In this document: positions 32,752-43,909 of the stretch, in pieces | How positions within the stretch are numbered: the stretch's first letter is position 1 | Layout of the letters: each line of letters starts with the position of its first letter | From: Cristatella mucedo | Taxonomy: Eukaryota; Bryozoa; Phylactolaemata; Cristatellidae | Assembly (NCBI GenBank): GCA_009760855.2 | Contig: WPIO01000019.1 | Coordinates: 2,680,501-2,744,500 of the forward strand | Length of the DNA stretch: 64,000 bases | Reading direction: 5' to 3' | Translations under genes and position numbers: made by a program | Notes under the pieces: model-generated | What the model saw: the letters and a program-made list of their open reading frames with translations, nothing else | Database searches by the model: none | Told to the model about the DNA's origin: nothing

Positions 32752-34800
32752 AATAATAATAATAATAATATTGCACTTGATAAAGCGCCCTCAGAGAACT
32801 TAATCTCTTTCTAGGCGCTTTACATTTGCTGCAAAGTGATACGCAATAGAATAGTAAGTAAAATCATGCTTGAAAAACAAACAAAATTAATAACATGGTT
32901 AGGGGTTACATGCACTGGGTCAGCATGCAAATGTGGTTAGTGGCAGCATGAACAGTGTCAGCACGCATAAGCACATCGAGGACGAATCACAAGGACCCAC
33001 TAAATGCTGTCCTAAATAGGTATGTTTTTAAGTTTCTTTTAAATGTGGTCAGGTCAGGGGATGTTCTGATGCAGGTCGGGAGGGAGTTCCAGGCTGTGGG
33101 AGCATACGAGCTAAATGCACGGTCTCCAAAGGATTTTAAGGTTTGTACGAGGTATTTCTAGACTGTTGGATTCCGAAAAGCGAGTGGTACGATGCTTTGC
33201 CTGATGGGGTAGTATATCTGAAAGATAGGCTGGAGCCATAGAATGAAGAGACCTAAAAGTGAGCGACAAAACCTTGAAGTCAATCCGTTGCTTGACTGGT
33301 AACCAGTGCAGGTCGGCGAGAAGTGGAGTAATGTGGCAACTGCGACGCTCACGACAGACAAGCCTAGCTGCCGAGTTTTGCACCAGCTGCAATCGCCTGA
33401 TCGCACATGCTGGTAGGCCAGTAAGCAGTGAGTTGCAGAAGTCGAGACGAGATGTCACGAATGCATGGACCAACTTGGACGTGGTATCCTTATCTAAACA
33501 AGCCCTAATTTTAGCAATGTTATGAAGCTGAAAATAGGCTGATTTGACTGTGGAGCTGATGTGGTCGTCTAACGAGAGGTCGCTTTGGAATATGACATCT
33601 AGATTTCGAGCTGATGCAACTGGAGATATGGTGGCAGAGCCAATTTTGAAAGTCAGCCTTTCCAATTTCTGAATAACACTAGGTTTGCCCATAACTAGTA
33701 AGTTAGTTTTATCATCGTTTAGTTTTAGAAAATTTGCTGCCATCCATGATCGGATGTCATCAATGCATGCAGCAAGTGAGTTGAGAGAATTTGAGGTGCT
33801 CGAAGGCTGGGAGGGATCAAAGCAAAGGTACAACTGAGTGTCATCTGCATAGAAGTGAAAGCCTAGATTGTGCTTGGCAATCACATCAGCGAGAGGGAGA
33901 GTATAAACGGTGAAAAGGACCGGACCTAGCACAGAGCCCTGAGGTACTCCATATTTTAGAGGTACTTCAGATGATCTTTGTCCATTCACGTCAACACTCT
34001 GGAGTCTCCCACTGAGATAGGACCTGAACCACTGCAGAGCAGTGCCAGTGATGCCCAGGCGAGATGAGAGGCGCTCTAGAAGTACTTTGTGATCGATGGT
34101 ATCAAAAGCTGCCGAAAGATCGAGCAAAACAAGAAGAGACACTCTACCCATGTCTGCATTCCTAAGTAGGTCGTTGTATACCCGAAGCAATGCTGACTCT
34201 GTGGAGTGATTAGCTCTAAAGCCAGACTGGAACTTACTAGCAAGGTGTGAGGTTTCGATATACGAGTTCAGCTGGTCTGCCACGACCCGTTCCAGTGTCT
34301 TTGATAGGAATGGTAGAAGGGAGACTGGGCGGTAGTTGCTTAAGTTCTCTTGGTCTAGTGTAGCTTTCTTGAGAAGTGGCCTGACTACAGCTTTTTTGAA
34401 AGGTGCTGGGACCTGACCTGAGGCTAATGACATATTAATGATGTTGGTTATGCATGGCAGCAGCAGATCAATGCAACGTAGGAGCAGGACAGTGGGAATA
34501 GGGTCCAGTGGACTTGTTGTCTTCTTTGATTGAGATACGAGCTTTAGGACTACATCACTAGTGACCTGTTTAAATGCAGACATTGAGGCGCAGCCAGGAA
34601 CCGAGGAACAGCATTCTAGTGGGAAGGTTGTCATCGCAGGGATAGATTCCCTGATTTTGTCTATCTTCTGCACAAAGAATCGAGAGAAGCGATCGGCTAG
34701 ATCATCACAAGGATCATCGGGTAAGGAGCTAACCTGGGAACGGTTGAGGAGATGGTTTATTGTCGACATCAGCATTTTCATTCCTATTCTTTATGCCAGG
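32752..34800 (-). mobile_element. CR1-X LINE, longest copy: RT region plus 3' UTR, 5'-truncated
   Basis: On the - strand it begins in the pre-RT linker near 34,800, contains the long RT frame (separate entry), then the 3' UTR. It ends in the conserved tail and (att)n at 32,752-32,770. The endonuclease domain is absent, consistent with 5' truncation. Confidence 0.92.
33111..34781 (-). CDS. CR1/L2-type non-LTR reverse transcriptase, 556-codon frame, N-truncated
   Basis: The encoded enzyme copies the LINE RNA into DNA at a nicked target. The frame is uninterrupted over 556 residues. Visible RT blocks are SNYRPVSLLPFLSKTLERVV (148-167), motif [18 protein letters not shown] with Asp221 and Asp227, motif [15 protein letters not shown] (277-290) and motif [13 protein letters not shown] with the catalytic YADD at 311-314. 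The thumb-like region contains [16 protein letters not shown]. The end NLKILWRPCI arises from one extra A relative to copies at 35.3 and 52.3 kb, which read NL-SFGDRAF there. Methionine 1 is just the first in frame. No N-terminal endonuclease is present, so it is not an autonomous element as it stands. Confidence 0.9.
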   Translation of the reverse strand: MKMLMSTINHLLNRSQVSSLPDDPCDDLADRFSRFFVQKIDKIRESIPAMTTFPLECCSSVPGCASMSAFKQVTSDVVLKLVSQSKKTTSPLDPIPTVLLLRCIDLLLPCITNIINMSLASGQVPAPFKKAVVRPLLKKATLDQENLSNYRPVSLLPFLSKTLERVVADQLNSYIETSHLASKFQSGFRANHSTESALLRVYNDLLRNADMGRVSLLVLLDLSAAFDTIDHKVLLERLSSRLGITGTALQWFRSYLSGRLQSVDVNGQRSSEVPLKYGVPQGSVLGPVLFTVYTLPLADVIAKHNLGFHFYADDTQLYLCFDPSQPSSTSNSLNSLAACIDDIRSWMAANFLKLNDDKTNLLVMGKPSVIQKLERLTFKIGSATISPVASARNLDVIFQSDLSLDDHISSTVKSAYFQLHNIAKIRACLDKDTTSKLVHAFVTSRLDFCNSLLTGLPACAIRRLQLVQNSAARLVCRERRSCHITPLLADLHWLPVKQRIDFKVLSLTFRSLHSMAPAYLSDILPHQAKHRTTRFSESNSLEIPRTNLKILWRPCI

Positions 34801-35668
34801 CCTAATATCTCTGATGTTAGACTAGCCAACGGCTTGACTTCAATGCTTTGTCGCTCACTTTTAGTTCCTTTCATTCTTTGACTCGAGCCTATCTATCAGA
34901 TCTGCTAAAATTTGGTTGCTTAGAAAAGGATACCACGTCTAAGTTGGTCCGTGCATTCGTGACATCCCGTCTCGACATCTGCCACTCACTGCTTATTGGC
35001 CTACCGGCATGTGCTATCAGGCGATTGCAGCTGGTGCAAAACTCTGCAGCTAGGCTTGTCTGTCGTGAGCATCGCAGTTGCCACATCACACCACTTCTCG
35101 CCGACCTGCACTGGCTACCAGTCAAGCAACGGATTGACTTTAAGGTTTTGTCGCTCACTTTTAGGTCACTTCATTTTTTGGCTCCAGTCTATCTCTCAGA
35201 TCTACTCCCCCACCAGGTCAAGCATCGTACCACCCGCTTTTCGGAATCCAACAGCCTACCAATACCTCGTAAAAACCTCGGATCCTTTGGGGACCGTGCA
35301 TTTAGTTCATATGCTCCCAAAGCCTGGAACTCTTTCTCGACTTGCGTCAGAGCATCCCCTGACTTGAACACATTTAAAAAGAACTTAAAAACACACCAAT
35401 TTAGGACAGCATTTAGTGGGTCCCTGTGATTCGTCCTTGATGTGCTTATGCGTGCTGACACTGTGCATGCTGCCACTGACCAAACTTACATGCTGACACT
35501 GTGCATGTCAACCCTAGCCATGTAATTCATGTTGTTTGCTTATCAAGTATGATATTACTCACCATTAACTTGCATTTCTCTTTGTAGCAAATGTAAAGCG
35601 CCTAGAAAGAGATTGAGTTCTCTGAGGGCACTTTATCGCGTGCATTATTGTTATTATTATTATTATTA
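34801..35668 (+). mobile_element. CR1-X LINE 3' fragment with internal rearrangement
   Basis: 34,826-34,906 repeats sequence that recurs in place at about 35,127-35,208 (ggattgac...ctcagatcta), so two pieces of the same element are joined out of order. From 34,907 the frame is open to TGA at 35,429 with the full C-terminus (SSYAPKAWNSF...FRTAFSGSL), followed by the 3' UTR and (att)n. It lies head to head with the - strand copy next door. Confidence 0.85.
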
Positions 35669-36378
35669 ATGTCTTGCTACTTAGTTGTGTATCGCCTTGA
35701 TTATTTCAATTTCTTTTTGGCTGGGTTACCAAAAAACTAGGCCACTGCCGCTGACTATGAATATGGCTGCAAGGCTAGTCTTCAGGTCCCAGAGGTTTGA
35801 GCACGTTTCTCCTTTGCTAATAGAGCTAGGATGGCTGCCGGTTGAGCAACGAATACAGAGCAAAGTGCTTACGCTGACCCAAAAGGCCTGCCACGGCTTT
35901 GCTCCTCCACACCTAGCTGAACTGTTGCACTAGTTTCTGCCTCCTTGTGCCCTCGGTTCCTGTATGGACAATTAAGAAATTGTTCCATTCTTCTGCTTAA
36001 AGACCGTTGGCGACAGAAGCTTTAGCTCTGCAGGTCTTAGACTATGGAACTAGCTTCCACGCTTCTTACGCAATGACAGCCATTCTCCTGCTGCCGACTA
36101 TGGCTCATCCTTTCTAGCGGTCCTGAGCTGCTACTTCCATGCTACTCACTACCTCAACTGCTCTCTTGACTTTGCTATGCTGCCCACTTTCTCTTTGTTG
36201 CGTGAGATGAAGTCTGTGGGCTAGCAAATGCGTACGGAAAGCCACTTAGGCTGTGAGTGGGCTACACAAAACACTCCTGCGCATTCCCTCCGCTATACAA
36301 AACATCCACTGAGTCTGTATGGCTTTGTGGAGTTATAGACGGAGATACATTACATTGCGTTAAATATTTGGTGGCATC
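35669..36378 (+). mobile_element. CR1-Y LINE 3' fragment
   Basis: Coding end (NMAARLVFRSQRFEHVSPLL, then [19 protein letters not shown]) is followed by the 3' UTR. It ends tggagttatagacggagata and cattacattg, the ACATT-type tail. Confidence 0.87.
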
Positions 36379-37560
36379 CACTGAATCCTCCTGGTGCTGC
36401 CTCGGCTTGTCTCGTCAATCGTCGGCGAACAGCACGCCCTCAGCCCTCGCTTTCAGAGAAACGAGTCCGGCAACTACCGGCAACGGCGTCGAAGCGAAGC
36501 CAGAGAAAGAGCAGGAGCCGAATCGTGAGCGAGCGTCGCTCTACTCTTACATACTTAGCCAAGACAACGGGGGGGGCAAGAGCATAGTGGTATTGGGCCA
36601 GGCCCCGTGGGCCATTACGGTAAGGAATAAATACCATCGCTCGGCCACCAGCCGGGCAACCCTGTCAAGCTTGAATGGCCAACAGATTCCAGACGATTCG
36701 TCTTGGACTGAGTTGTGGCCTAGGTTGACAGGCCAGCCTACATCGATCAGCTGCTTCCTCGGACAGCAGACTAATTCTAACTGTCGGATCAACACACCTG
36801 GTCCCAGAGCTCCCTGGCTCTCGCTTAAGCTCTTGCTCTCTCACCACGCCGGTGCTCCTCTCTGGGTCATTGCTCCAGGACAACGGAGTTTTTCACCACC
36901 GAGCAGTTCCAGTTCTCGCTAAAATTGAGCCACCTACACTGGCAAGGGCTAATGCTGCTGCCTATGTGTAAAGCTGGTAACCCGATCATGCCAAAGCTAG
37001 TATTTTATAGTGTGAGCTCGGAGGCATCATTCGAGCGCATGGTCGCGACCCTGCTGCTGGCCCAGACACTCTCGTGTTCATGTGTCATCAGAATGGCTGC
37101 CGCCGCCTCAGATAAACTAGTCCGACGGCTCGTTGCTTGCAGCAGCAGCAGCCTATAGGGATGAGCTAGCTGTCCCGAGCCCTTTGTGAGTTAGCGCTAC
37201 TTCCAGCGAGCCATTTACTAATCTTTGTATGAGAACTATAGCAAGCTTCATAAAGCGATTGGCCAGAACAACAACGTAGATCTGAGGTGACGTGCTGAAT
37301 GGGGGTACCGAACAGGCAGCCTACGGGCATACTCTGTTCATACAAGCTGTTCCAAGATTGCAATCATAATACTATTGACGGAAGATCCTGGCTGGCCGAA
37401 GCTTTTGTCAACCGTAATCTGCTCGGGCTTCCAGTGTCCTCGAGAGCATTTTAATTGCTACTAGTTATGTAGGTTCAGCCAATCAGATGTAACTTCAAGT
37501 ATGAGACCGGTGGCTCAGGTCATCCGACGGTGCCTTGCAGGTTTTATAATGATATTAATA
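36379..37560. other. No gene recognised
   Basis: A 221-codon + frame at 36,257-36,922 starts inside the CR1-Y tail and has low-complexity ends. I treat it as chance. Confidence 0.4.
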
Positions 37561-38032
37561 ATAGATTTGTATTGCACTCTCAGAGAAGTCAGTCTATATC
37601 TGTGCACTTTACATATAATGTAAAGGAAGCATGATCAAATGGTTAGCGGCAGCGTACGCAATGTCAACGAGTAAAACGTGATTAGAGGCGACGTGAACAA
37701 TGCCAACATGCAAATATGGTTAATTGCAGCATGCACATTACCGATAAGCATAAGCACGCAAAGAGCAGATCACAATAACCCACTAAAAGCTGTGATAAAC
37801 ATAATGCGTATTTACTTCTTTGTAAATGTAGTCAACTCAGGGAAAGTCGTGAGGTCAGTTGTAAATGCACTTCAAGCTTTAGGAGCATACGAACTAAATG
37901 CACGGTCTCCAAAAGACTTAAGGTTCGTAAGAGGTGTAACAAAACGATCTGATTCCGAACGAAAGCTGGTGATACGATGCTTGGCCTGGTGGGGGAGTGG
38001 TTCTGGGAAATAGGCTGGAGCCAGAGAATGAA
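37560..38032 (-). mobile_element. CR1-X LINE 3' fragment, degenerate
   Basis: Inverted CR1-X 3' UTR and C-terminal coding end (ggagcatacgaactaaatgc, acggtctccaaaagac). It ends about 20 bp from the donor site of the neighbouring orphan exon. Confidence 0.8.
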
Positions 38033-38053
38033 GGTTTAGTTAAAGCAACTTAC

Positions 38054-38329
38054 CGATGACCGATTCAGGGGCACTTTTCCAGCATACTCTGCTCTTCTCT
38101 TCTCAAATGGGCACTCATAAACAGTCCTAAGCGGCTGCCGCATGCATTCAGGCTCCTTCAAGCTCAGCAAATTGACATACACGTGAGTCTTCTTATATGT
38201 GTCTGCAAGCAATGCTGTAAAGGTAGCCGTGGACAATGCAATAGGGCTTTTCGGATAACATGGCACCCGAGTCTTGTTGCCGCCAACCCATCCACGAAGA
38301 GCTTTCAACGGCTCTTCGTTATAACCCAT
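38054..38329 (-). CDS. Orphan exon of an unidentified protein (92 codons)
   Basis: A pyrimidine-bearing acceptor (accctgcag, 38,330-38,338 on the + strand) precedes 92 open codons. A consensus donor gtaagt (rc of 38,048-38,053) follows; it is phase 0 at both ends. It reads MGYNEEPLKALRGWVGGNKT, then RVPCYPKSPIALSTATFTAL, LADTYKKTHVYVNLLSLKEP and ECPFEKRRAEYAGKVPLN. Composition and splice sites look like a real exon. I recognise no family. Met1 may be internal, since an acceptor touches it. Neighbouring exons were not found; the flank on the 3' side is a CR1-X fragment. Confidence 0.6.
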
Positions 38330-39335
38330 CTGCAGGGTTGTGTTAGATGATGGAAAAGTAGTTTTTTCAATGATTTTCTCAATGATTCATTAGCAGATCT
38401 TCTGGCTTAGAATGAAGATCACTGGCTCAAATCACAGGGTGACTTATCAGGAAGGCAGACCGCCAGGAGAGAAACTGAAAGCTGAGCTTGGATGGATGAC
38501 GTCACCGTCGAAACCTTTTGCATTTGTTCTGGTTAACTTCTGGATAACTCGGCCAGCAATAAGAATAAATAGGTTGCATGACTAGTTCTGGAAGTAAATG
38601 TAGCACATCGTAATGTGGGGAACGATGTTGAGACGAGTAACAGTAGGGTGGTCTGGCAGATTTGGGTTTTAGGTTGTATTGAAGATAAGTGGTGTGGCCT
38701 GTTTATGCTTTATGTTTAAGTTATAGTTCATAATTTAAATGTCTGGCATTTTTTAAAGAGATTAGCCGGGAAGACAAGTTTATACCTGGACCTACCGCAA
38801 ATTTTTTAGCAAGGAGACACGTGACTGATTTTCTTGGATTTATTAATCGACCGTGGCAGCCACATTTATCAACACGGCAGATGTTTAATGGCCAATAGGT
38901 CGAAATCATACTGCATTTTTTTAGTTTAGACAGAACTGGGGAGCTGTTGGGATATTTCTCCTGCGGCAAGCATTGCTAACTCTAGATAGGAATCGGACGT
39001 TATGAATAGCTGAGTCTCTTACATAAAACTCGTGCACGAAACTCATAAACCTCTTGCATAAAACTCACAAAACTTCGTGCAGTGGTGAAAGAGAACACCT
39101 AAAGATCATTCAAAGACGGTCGCATTGCCGCACCATCTCGGAGAGAAAATTCACTGGCTCCAGTCTTACTTTCCGGGTCTCCCTTTATGAAGAGTTTGGT
39201 CATATCTCATTTTAGCTTGCAGAGATGGGCCAGCATAAAGGGCAGAAAAGAATTTTCACAACGCCAGTTTTCAGTTTGTCAATCGCTGAAGTTGATTCTG
39301 AAGGCTTGAATGACAAGCGCTGCTATTTTCGCTGA
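38330..39335. other. No gene recognised; AT-rich
   Basis: A - strand frame at 38,721-38,969 (with CRVDKCGCHGRLINPRKS) is protein-like but has no splice or family support. Confidence 0.35.
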
Positions 39336-39475
39336 TTTAACTGCCTCCTTCAGATAGTGGCAGAATAGTTTAAATGGCTGTCACCTCCTCGCGAAGTAAT
39401 GCTTTAAAGGATTCTGCACTGCAGGACTTGAACCCACGATCTGGGTCGTGAAGAGCGAGCACCTTACGCCGTGCA
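39336..39475 (-). repeat. SINE-B variant copy (left of a head-to-head pair)
   Basis: The - strand carries ggtgctcgctcttcacgac, gggttcaagtcctgcagtg and the gaggcagttaaatcagc tail of a diverged SINE-B subfamily (gctcgctctt in place of ggttgctttt). Confidence 0.75.
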
Positions 39476-39489
39476 GTAAAAGTGTCATC

Positions 39490-39650
39490 AGCTTAGCCCG
39501 CGGGTAAGGTGCTCGCTCTTCACGATCCATGTCGTGGATTTGAGTCCTGCATTGGGGCGATTCTTTATTGCCAACTGCAAACTGTGCTGGTGGCGAGTAA
39601 GGCTCTTCTGCTGCGACGCAAATGAGGCTGTCGAATCATCTAACCTTTCA
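39490..39650 (+). repeat. SINE-B variant copy (right of a head-to-head pair)
   Basis: tagcccgcgggtaaggtgc head, gtggatttgagtcctgc and the gaggctgtcgaatcatctaa tail. The same subfamily as the inverted copy just upstream. Confidence 0.8.
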
Positions 39651-40735
39651 CTTGATATCTAGATTAGAATTGATAGCTAGGGCCTCAGGACTGGCTTACT
39701 ATCTCGAGAGCAGTGCATAAATGGAGAACGGCAATGGATCCCGAACAGGCTCTTTGTGGAGCTCTGCTGGTGAATGGTCTGCTAAATGTGACTCAACTCC
39801 CTCATGACTTGCACAGGACAAGATGGACTAGTTCGATTGAAACAGCCGCATGCATTACCAGCCAGGTCATACGTGATATTCATTATTCAAGGTTTCTAAA
39901 CTCTAAGTTATTGAGCGGGTTATGAGATCACCTGTGGCTAGGGCCTCAGAAAAGCAGATGCGATGTAATAGGTCGTCAGTTTCGCTCCGGACTTTGGTGC
40001 CTTGGCATTGGAGCGGTTTTTCGCTCTATGCCATTGAGCCGTACGAGCACTATTGTGCGTCAAGGGTGCTGCTAGATGCACGTAACCTTCCGTCGCTGTC
40101 ACGTAAACTGTTCTATGCTGTGGATATGGACTTGTTAGGACTTGAGATACGGGCGCTCTTCATTACTTCCATGTTCCTCTACTGACAGGCTGCGTGCCTG
40201 CTTCGTGCCTATAAGTTGCTAGCCGTTATTCCGACGCACGCTCATGGCTTCACCGGTATTCGCCGCGTGTCGGCTGAGACTAGCACAGTGACGAGCTCCG
40301 CGTTCGTGGCATTGTTCAGTGCTGACGCAGAAGCATCTACACCCCGTCGATAACGCTAATCAAACCATGCCAGGCCTCATCAGGCTGGCCGATTGCTGTT
40401 CCAAGTCGTTGAAGTATAATGTTATTATCTGAACCGGATCCTTCTTCTGCATGATTACCAGCTCCTGAAGGCCTAAAACCAACCACGGGCCGGAGGTCGT
40501 CACCTGGACGACGATGTTTTGGATCAGCGAAATTCTCATACTCCGGCAACTTCCCATACTTGGTCGAGAGCTGTCAAACATCCAGAATGGATCGCGACCG
40601 AGTGACCGACTTAGGTCTTACCAACTTGCGTAATCAAAAAACGAGACGATGAGAGAAGTCGCGGCATTCATACGTCCGAAATCTAAGCAGCAAGCAGGAT
40701 CAGTTACATCTCGAATTGATGAATAAATGCTTATT
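39651..40735. other. No gene confirmed
   Basis: A - strand open frame at about 40,337-40,560 (YGKLPEYENFADPKHRRPGD, then LRPVVGFRPSGAGNHAEEGS, ending VIDGV stop) has a protein-like composition but no recognised family or clear splice sites. Confidence 0.3.
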
Positions 40736-41377
40736 GTAATAATAAAAATTATGATAACAGTGCATTTGATATAGTGCAGTAAGACTACTCAACCTCTTTC
40801 TAGGCACTTCACATTTGCAGCAAACGAAGAACGATCGAATGGTTAGTGGTAGTATGCTCAATAAACAACAGGAATAACATGGTTAGGGGTGACATGCACA
40901 GGGTCAGCATGCAAGTTTGGTTAGTGGCAGCATGCACAGTGTCAGCACGCATAAGCACACCAAGAACGAATCACAGGGACCCGCTAAATGCTCTCACAAA
41001 TGGATGCATTTTTAGTTTCTTTATAAATTTTGACAAGCCAGGAGATGTCGTGACTCAAGTCGGGAGTGAGTTCCAGGCTTTGGAACCATACGAAACTAAA
41101 GGCACTGTCTCCAAAGGATTGTATATTTGTACGAGGTATGGGTAAAGAGTTCGATTCCGAAAAGCAGCTGGTACGATGCTTAGCCATATGGGGTAGTTGA
41201 TCTGATAGATAGGCTGGAGCCAATGAATAAAGGGACTTAAAGTGGGTGACAAAACCTTAAAGTCGATTCGCTGCTTGACTGGAAGCCAGTGCAGGTCGGA
41301 GAGAAGTGGTGGGATGTGGCAGCTGCGACGCTCACGACAGACAAGCCTAGCTGAAAAGTTTTGCACCAACTGCAATC
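40736..41377 (-). mobile_element. CR1-X LINE 3' part (first half, interrupted by SINE-B array)
   Basis: Begins at the (att)-type tail and the tagtgcagtaag...ctaggcacttc 3' end. Continues through the inverted C-terminal coding end to ttttgcaccaactgcaatcg, where the SINE-B array starts. Confidence 0.85.
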
Positions 41378-41925
41378 GGTGAGCCGTATTGGCTCACTTG
41401 GTAAGGCGGTTGCTTTTCACGAATTCAGCCCCGTGGTCGTAGGTTCGAATCCTGTGGTGGGTGATCCTTTATTGCCACTGCAAGCGGTGGTCATAGCCGT
41501 AAAGGCTCTTCTGTCGCTATACAAAAAAATGCTGTTAAATCAGCAAGTATGTTTTTGGTGAGCCGTAATCGCTCACTAAGTAAGGCGGTTGGTTTTCACG
41601 ACCTCGGCCCCGAGTCGTGGGTTCGAATCCTGTGGTGGGTGATCCTTTATTGCCACTGCAAGCGGTGGTCATAGCCGTAAAGGCTCTTCTGTCGCTATAC
41701 AAAAAAATGCTGTTAAATCAGCAAGTATGTTTTTGGTGAGCCGTAATCGCTCACTAAGTAAGGCGGTTGGTTTTCACGACCTCGGCCCCGAGTCGTGGGT
41801 TCGAATCCTGCGGTGGGCGATCCTTTATCGCTACTGCAAGCGGTGGTGATATCCGTAAAGGCTCTTCTGTCTCTATGCAAAAAGAGGCTGTTAAACTAGC
41901 TAGTATTATTATCTATTGCTATTAT
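41378..41925 (+). repeat. Three SINE-B copies in tandem, inserted in CR1-X
   Basis: Copies begin at 41,378, 41,557 and 41,735 (ggtgagccgta...), periods of 179 and 178 bp. Copies 1 and 2 share the same cagcaagtatgtttttggtg junction and are nearly identical over the body. Copy 3 has a different tail (gctagtattattatct). Each has a complete B box gggttcgaatcctg or a near form. Confidence 0.93.
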
Positions 41926-42150
41926 TATAAGCGACGGATTGCGCAGGCCGGTAGACCGGCAAGCAGTGAGTTACAGAAGTCAAGACGGAATTTCACAGAG
42001 GCATGGACCAACTTAGATGTGGTATCTTTATTTAAACAAGCCCAAATTTTAGTAATTTTTTGTAGCTGAAAGTAGACAGACTTGACTGTGGAGATGATGT
42101 GGTCGACTAATAAAAGGTAAGGTCATGACCACTATGATGTCTTACTTTAT
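41926..42150 (-). mobile_element. CR1-X LINE (second half beyond the SINE-B array)
   Basis: The inverted coding region resumes at cgacggattgcgcaggccgg (aligned with cgcctgatcgcacatgctgg in the copy at 33.4 kb) and ends near 42,120. Confidence 0.8.
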
Positions 42151-42470
42151 CAAGTGCATTATTAATTCTCCATTCCTAGATGACTTGTTACGATTAGCAC
42201 CTGCAGGTTACGTCTTCTTACCAGGTTGCAAAGCCAATCGTTTTAAAAGTAAATAACTCCGGTAACTCTGTAGCCGGAAAGGCGGATTGTAGTACGGGTT
42301 TTGATCGCCAAAAGAGCAAATTAGGAAATAAAGCACCAGAAGCGGGAGCGCCACCGGAAGTCGCACGAGTCGGTTGGGATAGCTGCTAGGGACATAGCTT
42401 GAAGGAACAAGCAAAGAGGCCATTGTCCAACGGATCTCTTTAACCTACATCCCCATAACCCACTATGTAA
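42151..42470. other. No gene recognised
   Basis: Short chance frames only, between two LINE copies. Confidence 0.4.
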
Positions 42471-42563
42471 TGTAATGTATCTCCGTCTCTAACTCCACAG
42501 AGTCATACAGACTATGTGGGTGTTACGCAGGGCAGGAGAGTTTTGTATAGCGCACTCACAGCT

Positions 42564-43181
42564 TTAGCGGCTTTCGGTACGCATTCGGTAGCCAACAGAC
42601 TTCGTCTCACGCAGCAAAGAGAAAGTGGGAGGCGTAGCTGAGTCAGGAGAGCAGCTGAGGTAGTGAGTAGCATAGAAGTAGCAGCTCAGGATCGCTAAAA
42701 AAGATGTGCCATAGTCGGCAGTAGGAGAGTAGTTGTCGTTGCGTAAGAATTGTGGAAGCGAGTTCCACAGCCTAGGACCTGCAGAGCTAAAGCTTCTGTC
42801 GCCATCGGTCTTTAAGCGGAGGAAAGGGAGAGCTAATTTATTGTCCACAGAGGACCGGATGGCGCAAACAGGCTGAAACTGATGCAGCAGTTCATCTAGG
42901 TATGAAGAAGCCAAGCCGTGGTGGGCCTTGTGGGTCAGCGTAAGAACTTTGCTCTGTATCCGTTGCTCAACCGGCAACCATCCTAGCTCTTTCAGCAAAT
43001 GAGACACGTGCTCAAACCACTGGGACTTGAAGACTAGCTTTTCAGCCATGATCATATTCCGCTGCAGTGGCCTAATAGCTTTCTTTGGCAGCCCAGCCAA
43101 AAGGGAATTACAATAATCAAGCCGAGACAGAACTAAAGAGCTAGTTAAATATTTTAAGGGCCACTGTGGGAGACAGCTCAT
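42564..43181 (-). CDS. CR1-Y C-terminal region fragment
   Basis: Continues the element in another frame with [32 protein letters not shown] and [20 protein letters not shown], then [19 protein letters not shown]. Overlap of four bases with the RT frame indicates a single frameshift. Confidence 0.85.
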   Translation of the reverse strand: MSCLPQWPLKYLTSSLVLSRLDYCNSLLAGLPKKAIRPLQRNMIMAEKLVFKSQWFEHVSHLLKELGWLPVEQRIQSKVLTLTHKAHHGLASSYLDELLHQFQPVCAIRSSVDNKLALPFLRLKTDGDRSFSSAGPRLWNSLPQFLRNDNYSPTADYGTSFLAILSCYFYATHYLSCSPDSATPPTFSLLRETKSVGYRMRTESR

Positions 43182-43909
43182 AATCTTGGATAGGGATCGG
43201 ATGTGATGGCTAGCTGTAGGGCAGACTTCTGAATGAAGCTTTTGAAATTAAGGCAGCTGTCGAAAACGACACCTAAATTTCGAGCACGTGGTGATGGTCG
43301 CACAATAGCGTCACCTAGTAGAAGAGCAAAGCCTTTTAATCCAGCCACACGCTTAGGTTGTCCCATGAGCAGCAGTTCGCTTTTATCATCATTTAATTTC
43401 AGGAAGTTTTCTGACATCCAGGATCGAATATCGGCAAGGCAGGCATTCAGTTTCTCAGTTGCCGCAGCAGATTCCGACGGTTTGAATGACAAATACAACT
43501 GAGTATCGTCAGCATAGAAGTGAAATCCTATTCCATGGGCCTTAATCACTTTTCCCAGAGGTTGTGTATAAATGGAGAACAGCAAGGGACCGAGTACAGA
43601 CCCTTGAGGGACTCCACAGGTGACCCTTCTCGTGTGTGAGACCGGACCCCCACACGACACGGATTGAACACGATCAGACAAGTATGATTTAAACCACGCC
43701 AGTGCTTCGTCTGCCAGACCGATCGTTGTTCTCAATCGTTCAAGCAGAACTTTGTGATCATTGGTATCGAAGGCAGCTGACAGATCTAGCAGAGCTAGGG
43801 CAGCGACATTCCCGTCGTCGTTGCCACGTAGAATTTCGTTGTTAAAATGGAGGAGAGTATTTTCAGTGGAGTGCTGCCTCTGGAACCATGATTGAAATGT
43901 TTCTGACAT
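43178..43909 (-). CDS. CR1-Y reverse transcriptase fragment (243 codons)
   Basis: Motif [21 protein letters not shown] (residues 40-59), where the copy has Asn in place of the Ile of CR1-X. Motif [19 protein letters not shown] (98-115) and motif [15 protein letters not shown] with intact YADD (132-135). The upstream fingers are separated by stops, and the frame shifts downstream at about 43,180 into the next piece. Related to but clearly distinct from CR1-X. Confidence 0.88.
   Translation of the reverse strand: MSETFQSWFQRQHSTENTLLHFNNEILRGNDDGNVAALALLDLSAAFDTNDHKVLLERLRTTIGLADEALAWFKSYLSDRVQSVSCGGPVSHTRRVTCGVPQGSVLGPLLFSIYTQPLGKVIKAHGIGFHFYADDTQLYLSFKPSESAAATEKLNACLADIRSWMSENFLKLNDDKSELLLMGQPKRVAGLKGFALLLGDAIVRPSPRARNLGVVFDSCLNFKSFIQKSALQLAITSDPYPRL

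Noticed and set aside
36257-36922. 221-codon + frame
   Set aside because: Starts inside the CR1-Y 3' tail, ends in low complexity, no family or splice support.
40337-40581. - strand frames as an exon of the same gene as the orphan exon at 38 kb
   Set aside because: No phase-compatible splice sites link them, and two frames are equally open.
41378-41925. CRISPR-like array (regular repeats at 178-179 bp)
   Set aside because: The repeats are whole SINE copies without spacers, in an animal genome.
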